Source: an uncultured Phocaeicola sp. (GTDB taxonomy: Bacteria > Bacteroidota > Bacteroidia > Bacteroidales > Bacteroidaceae). Taken from it: a stretch of 64,000 nt of DNA. Location: contig CALUJA010000017.1 of assembly GCA_944320845.1 (NCBI GenBank), positions 1-64,000 on the forward strand, given 5' to 3'. The position numbers were made by a program, and so were the translations under genes. This document shows, in pieces, positions 34,835-42,656 of this stretch (positions are counted from its first letter, which is position 1; each line of letters opens with the position of its first letter). The notes under the pieces are model-generated. The model was not told the DNA's origin, did not search any database, and was given only the letters and a program-made list of their open reading frames with translations.

Positions 34835-34867
34835 AATGCCTGCATCCAAATCTTCCGTATAAATGCT

Positions 34868-34875
34868 CAAAATTA
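34868..34875 (-). promoter_or_regulatory. -7 box of the GH43-like gene
   Basis: TAATTTTG on the minus strand, 33 bases before the ATG at 34834, in the divergent region shared with the GH127-type gene. Confidence 0.5.
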
Positions 34876-34996
34876 TACATTTCAGGCCAGAAAGGGAAAA
34901 TATGGTCAGATTTTATCTTTAATTTGACAGAACTTTTTCCTAAACATTAAAGATAAAATGCAAACTTTGCCGTGGAAACAAACAACTTGAGCAACC

Positions 34997-37051
34997 ATGA
35001 AGAATATCCGACCTGTAAAAGAAATTATTTTCTGTGCAGCCATGCTTCTGTGCTGCGCGTGCAACCACTCCGTTCAAGAGACTCAAATCGTTTCGGTAGA
35101 GCGCCCTGCAAAAAGCGAATCAGCATCCAATTATGTAGACAACAAGGCCCCCCTGCTGCCTTCACAGTTTCTGAAACTCCCCGTCGGGAGCATCCAGCCC
35201 GAAGGATGGCTCAAAAAATACCTGGAGCTACAGCGAGACGGACTGACCGGACACTTGAAAGAAATCAGTGCATGGTTAGAAAAAGAAAATAATGCTTGGC
35301 TGACCACCGGCGGAGACCACGGATGGGAAGAGGTTCCCTACTGGCTAAAAGGTTACGGCAACCTGGCATACATTCTGGGAGACAAGGACATGATTGCCGA
35401 AACCAAGGTATGGATTGAGGCTGCCTTCAAGAGCCAGCGTCCGGACGGATTCTTCGGCCCGCAGAATCTCAAGGGCGACAAGCCCGAACTGTGGGCGCAA
35501 ATGATTATGCTGTGGTGTCTCCAGTCGTATTTTGAATATACAAACGATGCCCGTGTGCTGACACTGATGACCGACTTCTTCAGATGGGAGCTGAATCTGC
35601 CCGATGAAAAATTTCTGGAAGACTACTGGGAAAACAGCCGGGGAGGAGACAATCTGCTCAGCGTATACTGGCTGTACAATCGTACCGGCGATGAATTCCT
35701 GCTTGAACTGGCGGAGAAAATCCACCGGAATACCGCCGACTGGACCCGCCCATCAACATTCCCCAACTGGCACAACGTAAACATCGCACAGTGTTTCCGT
35801 GAGCCGGCATCCTTTTATATGCTGTCTCACGACTCTACCATGCTGAACGCCTCATACAATGCCCACCACCTTATCCGGAGAACATTCGGGCAAGTGCCCG
35901 GAGGAATGTTCGGTTCGGACGAAAACTGCCGCATGGGATACATAGACCCGCGGCAAGGCGTGGAGACCTGCGGCATGGTAGAACAGATGGCATCCGATGA
36001 AATCATGCTAAGGCTGACAGGAGACCCGTTTTGGGCAGAACACTGCGAAAACGTGGCCTTCAACTCTTATCCGGCAGCCACAATGCCCGACTTCAAATCA
36101 CTGCGCTATATCACCAGTCCGAACCACGTTGTGAGCGATTCAAAGAATCACCATCCAGGTATTGACAATTCAGGCCCGTTTCTTGCCATGAACCCGTTCA
36201 GCAGCCGGTGCTGCCAACACAACCACGCACAAGGATGGCCGTACTATACGGAGCATCTGGTTCTGGCTACCCCCGACAAGGGAGCGGCACTTGCCCTGTA
36301 TGCGGCTTGCCGGGCAACCTTGAAAGTCGGCAACGGACAGACGATAAGCCTGCACGAAGAAACGAACTACCCGTTTGAAGAAAGTACCAGCATCACCATA
36401 ACAACAGACCAGGATGTGGCTTTCCCGCTCTATCTGCGCATTCCCTCCTGGACTGCAAACGCCCAGATAAGCATCAACGGAGAAAAGATGCGCACTCCCC
36501 TCGAAGGGGGAAAGTATGCCTGCATCCGGCGGACATGGAAAAACGGCGACAAGATTACCTTGGAATTTCCGATGACACTTTCACTGCAGACCTGGCAAAC
36601 AAACAAAAACAGCGTCAGCATAAACTATGGCCCGCTTACGCTATCACTCAAAATCAAGGAGAAGTATGTAAAGCGAAACAGCCGGGAGACCGCAATATGG
36701 GACTCCAAGTGGCAAAAAGACGCGGATGCCGACAAATGGCCGTCGTATGAAATCTACCCTGCATCGGACTGGAACTATTCACTGGTATTGAACCGCGAAG
36801 ATGCCCTGAAAGACTTCAAGGTCATCAAGAAAGAATGGCCCGCGGATGATTTTCCCTTTACACAGGGCAGTGTCCCCATCGAGGTAAAGGCGTTCGGACG
36901 CAAGGTACCGGGATGGGGAATAGACCAATACGGTCTTTGTCACGAATTGCCTGAGCCGGATGCCCTTAAAGGAGAGACGGAAGAAATAACCCTGATTCCG
37001 ATGGGCGCCGCACGGCTGAGAATAAGTGCTTTCCCAAACAGCTACGAATAA
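34997..37051 (+). CDS. GH127/DUF1680-type beta-L-arabinofuranosidase lipoprotein
   Basis: 684 residues, lipoprotein signal (MLLCCAC). The alpha/alpha-barrel of the beta-L-arabinofuranosidase family: SIQPEGWLKKYLELQRDGL, EEVPYWLKGYGNLAYIL. Zinc/catalytic residues typical of the clan are visible as Glu and Cys in GVETCGMVEQMAS and the paired Cys in SSRCCQHNHAQGWPYYTEHL. A C-terminal beta domain carries LRIPSWTANAQISING. Family members cleave beta-L-arabinofuranose through a cysteine nucleophile. It runs divergently from the GH43-like gene and forms an apparent unit with the downstream GH43. Confidence 0.88.
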   Translation: MKNIRPVKEIIFCAAMLLCCACNHSVQETQIVSVERPAKSESASNYVDNKAPLLPSQFLKLPVGSIQPEGWLKKYLELQRDGLTGHLKEISAWLEKENNAWLTTGGDHGWEEVPYWLKGYGNLAYILGDKDMIAETKVWIEAAFKSQRPDGFFGPQNLKGDKPELWAQMIMLWCLQSYFEYTNDARVLTLMTDFFRWELNLPDEKFLEDYWENSRGGDNLLSVYWLYNRTGDEFLLELAEKIHRNTADWTRPSTFPNWHNVNIAQCFREPASFYMLSHDSTMLNASYNAHHLIRRTFGQVPGGMFGSDENCRMGYIDPRQGVETCGMVEQMASDEIMLRLTGDPFWAEHCENVAFNSYPAATMPDFKSLRYITSPNHVVSDSKNHHPGIDNSGPFLAMNPFSSRCCQHNHAQGWPYYTEHLVLATPDKGAALALYAACRATLKVGNGQTISLHEETNYPFEESTSITITTDQDVAFPLYLRIPSWTANAQISINGEKMRTPLEGGKYACIRRTWKNGDKITLEFPMTLSLQTWQTNKNSVSINYGPLTLSLKIKEKYVKRNSRETAIWDSKWQKDADADKWPSYEIYPASDWNYSLVLNREDALKDFKVIKKEWPADDFPFTQGSVPIEVKAFGRKVPGWGIDQYGLCHELPEPDALKGETEEITLIPMGAARLRISAFPNSYE

Positions 37052-37190
37052 CCACCGTCCGCACAAAAGACAAGGCCAGACGAAAAAGACGCGCCGGCCA
37101 ACATGCTTGCCGGAAGCTGGGCGCAGACGGACTTTCGCCGCCCGGCCACGGCATGACCGCAACGATAACCTAACTCTAACGAATAAAGAC

Positions 37191-38243
37191 ATGAATTTAA
37201 AGCAACTTACCCTGACCGGAATGATGATGTGCGCCTCCGCCCTCTCCGTGCATGCGCAGCAATGGCAGGACAACGGGAGCGGAAACCCGGCTTTTCCCGG
37301 ATGGTATGCCGACCCGGAAGCCATCGTTTACGGAGATACCTACTGGATTTACCCCACCCTGTCGAAGCTTTACGGCGAGGATGAAAAGACTTACCGCAAA
37401 GACGCGGAACGGAAGACCGAGGCCATCAATCAGGATTACAATCTGCAAACGCACTTCGATGCCTTCTCTTCGAAAGACCTCGTGCACTGGACACGCCATC
37501 AGGCGGTGCTTTCCATCAAAGATGTGCCGTGGGTAAAATATGCGCTATGGGCACCCTCTGTCATCCATACCAACGGAAAATATTATTTGTTCTTTGGAGG
37601 CAACGACATTCAAAGTGAAAGCCAGACGGGAGGCATCGGAGTAGCCGTGGCCGACCGCCCGGAAGGCCCGTTCAAAGATGCCTTGGGAAAGCCGCTCATC
37701 GGCAAAATCGTCAACAAGGCGCAGCCAATCGACCAGTTTGTCTTTCGGGACGACGACGGGACCTTTTACATGTATTACGGCGGATGGGGACACTGCAATC
37801 TTGTCAAGCTCGGCAGCGACCTTTTGTCCTTGATTCCTTTTGACGACGGCAGCTATTACAAGGAAGTCACCCCTGAAAACTATGTGGAAGGCCCGTTCAT
37901 GCTGAAAAAGGACGGGAAATATTACTTCATGTGGTCGGAAGGAGGATGGGGCGGACCCGATTATTGCGTGGCCTATGCCATAGCCGAATCTCCGTTCGGC
38001 CCCTTCAGGCGCATCGGGAAAATCCTGCAACAGGATGCGGAAGTGGCGACGGGAGCCGGACATCACTCCGTCATCAAGGTGCCCGGAAAGGATGAATATT
38101 ACATTGTATACCACCGCCGCCCGTTAGGATGCACCCGTTCCAACGAAAGGCAGGTATGCATCGACAAGCTGGAATTTGATGAAAACGGCTACATCAAGCC
38201 CGTAAAGATAACCCACGAGGGCATACGCCCCGTTGTCCGGTAA
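37191..38243 (+). CDS. GH43-family glycoside hydrolase, active-looking
   Basis: 350 residues from the ATG at 37191, where the signal peptide starts (MNLKQLTLTGMMM, cleaved after VHAQ). All three acidic residues of GH43 are present: Asp in WYADPEAIVYGDTYWIYP, Asp in QPIDQFVFRDDDG and Glu in YVEGPFMLKKDGKYY. An N-terminal insert (about residues 65-85) is unusual. Likely an arabinosidase or related enzyme. Follows the GH127-type gene by 139 bases. Confidence 0.9.
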   Translation: MNLKQLTLTGMMMCASALSVHAQQWQDNGSGNPAFPGWYADPEAIVYGDTYWIYPTLSKLYGEDEKTYRKDAERKTEAINQDYNLQTHFDAFSSKDLVHWTRHQAVLSIKDVPWVKYALWAPSVIHTNGKYYLFFGGNDIQSESQTGGIGVAVADRPEGPFKDALGKPLIGKIVNKAQPIDQFVFRDDDGTFYMYYGGWGHCNLVKLGSDLLSLIPFDDGSYYKEVTPENYVEGPFMLKKDGKYYFMWSEGGWGGPDYCVAYAIAESPFGPFRRIGKILQQDAEVATGAGHHSVIKVPGKDEYYIVYHRRPLGCTRSNERQVCIDKLEFDENGYIKPVKITHEGIRPVVR

Positions 38244-38265
38244 GGAAAGGCGGCATCGCCCTTTC
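38244..38265 (+). terminator. Hairpin immediately after GH43
   Basis: GGAAAGGCG, GCAT loop, CGCCCTTTCC: stem with one bulged base just past the stop. TGCCTTTTCCC follows, so termination may be partial. Confidence 0.5.
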
Positions 38266-38281
38266 CTGCCTTTTCCCGGAT

Positions 38282-38325
38282 GCAGGAAGCAGAATCCTTT
38301 TCCCGGCACAGTGTCTGCTTCCTGC
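38282..38325. terminator. Second hairpin between convergent GH43 and HTCS genes
   Basis: GCAGGAAGCAGA and TCTGCTTCCTGC pair perfectly over 12 bp around a 20-base loop. Convergent placement suggests use by one or both sides. Confidence 0.55.
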
Positions 38326-38428
38326 GTTCAAGGGCAGCGCCCGCTTTTCCGGAATCTTTTTTCACAAGGCAATAAAAAGATTGCGCCGCATCCCGGCCAA
38401 TGTCTTGCCCCGCCCAAAAAGATTCCGC

Positions 38429-41400
38429 CTATGAAGAAAAATGCGACACATAGTCTTTCGGCAAGACGCCGAAATGTGCCTTGAAACATTTGGCAAAGTA
38501 GGAAGAAGAGCCGAACCCCGTCTGTGCGCACACTTCGTTTACCCGAACCCCCTCCTTCAATAGGGCAGCAGCCTTGTTTAACCGGCAAAACTTCAGGTAA
38601 TCATTGGGCGACATCCCCGTCAGCGCCTTCAGCTTGCGGTAAAAGTTCGAGCGGCTCATGTTCATGTCGGCAGCCAGCGCATCGACCGAAAAGTCTTCGT
38701 CAGCCAACTGACGGTCAATCACCTGCTGCATCCTCGACAGAAACTCGCGGTCGCGCGAGGTTATGCTGACTTCGCCCTGCACTTCGGCCATGCTTCCGCG
38801 GCCCAACTCTTGCACACGCTGGTGGAAACGAAGGCGCAACTGCAATATATTCCGAATCTGCATCTTCAACTGAACGACAGTGAACGGCTTTTCCACATAG
38901 GCATCGGCTCCGCACGACAGTCCTTCGGCTTTCGCCTCCGGCAGAGTCTTGGCCGTAAGCAGGATGACCGGGATATGCGACAGTCCTATATCGTTCTTAA
39001 TCTTCCCGCAAAGCTCCAGCCCGTCCATCCGGGGCATCATCACATCGCTGACCACGACATCCACCGCGTTTTTCTCCAATACCTTCAGCGCCTGCAGACC
39101 GTTTTCCGCCTTCAGCACCTTAAACCATCTGGCCAGACGAACGCACTCCATCTCCAGCAAGTCAAGGTTATCCTCCACAATCAGCACCGTATATTTCTGC
39201 CGGAGAAGGGGGTCATCCTCTTCCGCCGCATCCAGCCGGGCCGTCTGCTCCCGCAAATCGGTCAGCATACCGGCGGCTTCCCCTTCTTCCCCCCGGCAGC
39301 ACACGGGGAGTGTCAGCGTGAAAGCCGCCCCGCCATAGATGCCGCCGTCCACATGCAGGCTTCCATGACAGCTTTCGGCCAACGAACGGGAATAGGCCAA
39401 GCCGATGCCCGTCCCCAAAGAAGCCTTCGAATCGGCCTGCTGATAAAACGCCTGAAACACTTTCTCCCTTTCATCGGGAGGGATTCCCGGTCCGTCGTCA
39501 TCCACCACGATGCTGAACGCGGCATCATCCTCCTTCCGAATCCGCATATCAATGCGCCGGCGGGCATACTTCATGGCATTACTGACCAGGTTTACCACAA
39601 TCTTGCTCACCTTATCCGCATCAACGGCCGCTTCCAGACAGAACCCGTCGGGGACAACAAGCGTCAGTGTGACACGCTTCATCTCGGCCAATCCCACAAA
39701 CTGACTGTAAATATCATGCAGCAGCCTTACCATATCCTCCTTCTTCACGTGCAGCCGCACTGTTCCCGACTCCATCTTCTGAAAATCCAGCAGTTCGTTG
39801 GTCACTCCCAACAGATAATCCACATTTTTGTCTATCACCGAAAGATAGCGGACTTCATCCGCATCCGTCTTCTTCTCTTTCAATGCCTCCAAAGGGAGCT
39901 TTATCAGACTCAGCGGAGTCCGGATTTCATGCACCAGATTTATAAAGAAATTGACTTTCGACTTATACAGTTCTTTTTCCTTCTCCATCCGATACATCTC
40001 CATGCGCTTCCTATACTTGTTCTTGATATGCCGGTCGCGCCTCCACAACAGACCTGCCAGGACACAAGCCGCCGCCAGCGCATAAAACGCATAGGCCCAA
40101 GGCGAGCGCCACCACGGAGGCGTGATGACAATCCACAGTCCGGCCGCCTTTTCATTCCACTTCAAGTCATTGTTCGACCCTTTCACCAGCAGACGATACC
40201 TGCCCGGAGCCAGATTGTGATAAGAGACCGAATTGTTTTCCCAATCATCAAACCACTCCTTGTCCACGCCCTCAAGCTTATATGAATAGTGGTTTTTCCG
40301 GGAATCCTGATAGCTCAAGGCCGAAAAGTAAACCGTAAAACTATTATAGGCATAGGGAATCTCTATTTTTTCCGCCAGATAAAGCGGCTTGTCAAGCCGA
40401 AGCAGCTCGCGCATCTCCTTCTTGCTGTCAATCCGCATCAGTGATATATCCGTAATGTATACCGGAGGAACATAAGAATTAGAGGGGAAAGCAGACGGCA
40501 GAAAGGCATTGAATCCGTTGATGCCGCCGAAATAAATGTTTCCGGCCTCATCCTTCAGCGCTGCTCTGGCGCAAAACTGGTTGCTTTGCAGGCCGTCAGA
40601 CTCCGTGAAGCGCTGGTAAACATCCGCTACCTCGGGGTCAAGCTTGACGATTCCCGCATTGGTCGACACCCAGAGACCGCCTGCATAATCCTGTTCCATG
40701 CCATAAACCACCTGTCCGGAAAGCCACTGGTTATGCCAGCTGAAGTCGACAAAACCGTTTTTCCCTTCATCAAAACAACAAAGTCCGTTTCCGTTCGTGC
40801 CCAACCATACCACCCCATTCTTGTCTTCAAAGAGCGTAACGACCGAATTGCTGATGACCGAATGCCTGTCATGCCGACTATGCGTATAGTGTCTCCATAC
40901 ATTCTGTGTCTGGCTGTAGAGGAAAACGCCGTTATTAGCGGTCGCTATCCAGATATTCCCCTGTCTGTCTTCAAGGATATCCGTAATGGAAATCATCACG
41001 CCTATCGTTATTTCCGTATGAAAATCGTCCTCTTCCGGATTATAGAAGCACAATCCCCAGCTTGTCCCTACGTAAATCCGCCCGTTCCGACAGGCATATA
41101 TTTTCTGCACATCATCACTGCAGATTGTGTTCGGTATTGTATAAGAATGACTGTAACGCCGCACTCCTCCCGTATTGCAGTCCAAAACAATCAGTCCGTT
41201 AGAGGATGTGCCTATCCACAACCTGTCATCCTGCAGGCAAAGAGTCCGTATATCATATTTTTCTCCGTCCGTTCCTCCCGTCGGATACGCTCTTGTCTTC
41301 CTGGTCTGCAGGTCATACTGATACAGTCCGTCGGCCGTTCCCAGCCAGATTACCCGCCTGCGCCTGTCTTCGCAAAGGGCATTCACCGCCCTGCCCGGCA

Positions 41401-42457
41401 TCTGATAACGCCCGAACGGCTTGATGCGCGACGACAGATACCTTACTCCCTGCATGTTGGTCAGCACCCAGATTCCTCCCTCCGCATCCTTCATCAAGGC
41501 ATTGACGCGTCCTCTGTTCTCCAGACCCTGAGCGGAGGAGCCGTCGACCGGCGACCAGGCCTCATCCGCACAGTCAAAACAGAACAGGCCATTGTCCGTT
41601 CCGACCAGCAGGCAGTTTTCTTTCCACGGAATCAAGCATCTGACAACCCGAAACATATCCGTATCCGTCTCGTGGCAACGGACTGTTCCCGTCTCGGTAT
41701 CCAAATCAAAAAGATATTTGCCATCTGTACCCAGCCATAGATTCCGGCCTACCAGCTGAAGGCAATGCACACGGCCGAACGATGCACGTACTCCCTTGAT
41801 GGCTGGCAGTTGATAAGTCTTCATATAATTCCCTTGCCGGTCGAAACATAAAATGTCATTCATCAGGGAAGAAATGCAAAATCCCTTGTCCGCCCCAACA
41901 CAAACATCCCAGACAAAGGACGAATGTATATTGTCCTGCCTCAATGTCTGACTCCCGGTATGATAAAAAAACACTCCCTGCCCCAATGTAGCGATGGCTA
42001 TCAGGCTGTCAGACTGCTGGACTATGCTGCTTACCTCACTGCTTACCGGCACATCAAATTCCGTTTTCCGGTCGAAAAAAGAAAAAGCATCACGGCTCCG
42101 GTCATAAATATAGATGCCACAATTGGTTCCCACCCATATACGCCCCTTCTTGTCTTCAAACAAGGAACGAATGAAGTTATTGCCCAACGAATTTTCGCCA
42201 CCTTGCGAAGAAGCCCGGTATACCACACTGTTGCGCCCGTCAAAGCAGTTCAATCCGTTACTGGTACCGAACCAGACAAATCCGTAACTGTCTTGCAGGG
42301 CACACCACACGGTGTTATGGGACAAACCATCCTCTACCGTATAGGAATCGAACAGATAAGAACCGGAAGCCATCACCGGAAGACTTCCGGAAAGCAGCAT
42401 CAGACAAGCCAATGCGTATTTCAATATCGCGGTCAGGCATTTGGACAACATAATCAA
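38429..42457 (-). CDS. Hybrid two-component system sensor/regulator (HTCS)
   Basis: 1342 residues. Signal peptide (residues 1-31), about 14 Reg_prop repeats forming two periplasmic propellers (to ~700; e.g. KGRIWVGTNCGIYIYDR), a Y_Y_Y domain (~715-785), one membrane helix (WAYAFYALAAACVLAGLLW), HisKA with LVHEIRTPLSL (phospho-accepting His), HATPase (VDDDGPGIPPDER, GTGIGLAYSRSL), receiver (VLIVEDN, DVMMPRMDG, TAK) and a C-terminal AraC helix-turn-helix (~1243-1342). HTCS proteins bind a breakdown oligosaccharide in the periplasm and activate adjacent glycan loci. Here the adjacent targets should be the GH127-type, GH43, GH92 and possibly GH125 units. Confidence 0.96.
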   Translation of the reverse strand: MIMLSKCLTAILKYALACLMLLSGSLPVMASGSYLFDSYTVEDGLSHNTVWCALQDSYGFVWFGTSNGLNCFDGRNSVVYRASSQGGENSLGNNFIRSLFEDKKGRIWVGTNCGIYIYDRSRDAFSFFDRKTEFDVPVSSEVSSIVQQSDSLIAIATLGQGVFFYHTGSQTLRQDNIHSSFVWDVCVGADKGFCISSLMNDILCFDRQGNYMKTYQLPAIKGVRASFGRVHCLQLVGRNLWLGTDGKYLFDLDTETGTVRCHETDTDMFRVVRCLIPWKENCLLVGTDNGLFCFDCADEAWSPVDGSSAQGLENRGRVNALMKDAEGGIWVLTNMQGVRYLSSRIKPFGRYQMPGRAVNALCEDRRRRVIWLGTADGLYQYDLQTRKTRAYPTGGTDGEKYDIRTLCLQDDRLWIGTSSNGLIVLDCNTGGVRRYSHSYTIPNTICSDDVQKIYACRNGRIYVGTSWGLCFYNPEEDDFHTEITIGVMISITDILEDRQGNIWIATANNGVFLYSQTQNVWRHYTHSRHDRHSVISNSVVTLFEDKNGVVWLGTNGNGLCCFDEGKNGFVDFSWHNQWLSGQVVYGMEQDYAGGLWVSTNAGIVKLDPEVADVYQRFTESDGLQSNQFCARAALKDEAGNIYFGGINGFNAFLPSAFPSNSYVPPVYITDISLMRIDSKKEMRELLRLDKPLYLAEKIEIPYAYNSFTVYFSALSYQDSRKNHYSYKLEGVDKEWFDDWENNSVSYHNLAPGRYRLLVKGSNNDLKWNEKAAGLWIVITPPWWRSPWAYAFYALAAACVLAGLLWRRDRHIKNKYRKRMEMYRMEKEKELYKSKVNFFINLVHEIRTPLSLIKLPLEALKEKKTDADEVRYLSVIDKNVDYLLGVTNELLDFQKMESGTVRLHVKKEDMVRLLHDIYSQFVGLAEMKRVTLTLVVPDGFCLEAAVDADKVSKIVVNLVSNAMKYARRRIDMRIRKEDDAAFSIVVDDDGPGIPPDEREKVFQAFYQQADSKASLGTGIGLAYSRSLAESCHGSLHVDGGIYGGAAFTLTLPVCCRGEEGEAAGMLTDLREQTARLDAAEEDDPLLRQKYTVLIVEDNLDLLEMECVRLARWFKVLKAENGLQALKVLEKNAVDVVVSDVMMPRMDGLELCGKIKNDIGLSHIPVILLTAKTLPEAKAEGLSCGADAYVEKPFTVVQLKMQIRNILQLRLRFHQRVQELGRGSMAEVQGEVSITSRDREFLSRMQQVIDRQLADEDFSVDALAADMNMSRSNFYRKLKALTGMSPNDYLKFCRLNKAAALLKEGVRVNEVCAQTGFGSSSYFAKCFKAHFGVLPKDYVSHFSS

Positions 42458-42501
42458 ATCGCTTCTGAACTAATTAATGACAACAACTTCTCAAAAGATT
42501 C

Positions 42502-42509
42502 CAAAGGTA
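42502..42509 (-). promoter_or_regulatory. -7 box of the HTCS gene
   Basis: TACCTTTG on the minus strand, 44 bases before the ATG. Confidence 0.6.
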
Positions 42510-42631
42510 CAAATATATTTTCATCCGGCCTGAAATTTCCGGTCTGAAAGACAAACGGCATGCAGACAAGACATTTCCGAAATCTGCCGGAGTTTTTTCA
42601 GCTTTTGCCTCGGCATGAAACAAGAATATGC

Positions 42632-42639
42632 TATTTTTG
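42632..42639 (+). promoter_or_regulatory. -7 box of the second GH92 gene
   Basis: TATTTTTG, 17 bases before the ATG at 42657. It excludes the longer frame starting at 42615. Confidence 0.6.
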
Positions 42640-42656
42640 CAAAAACGGAATTGCCC

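Noticed and set aside
38810-41740. Two long plus-strand open frames opposite the HTCS gene
   Set aside because: Antisense to a 1342-residue protein with every domain recognisable; composition typical of shadow frames.
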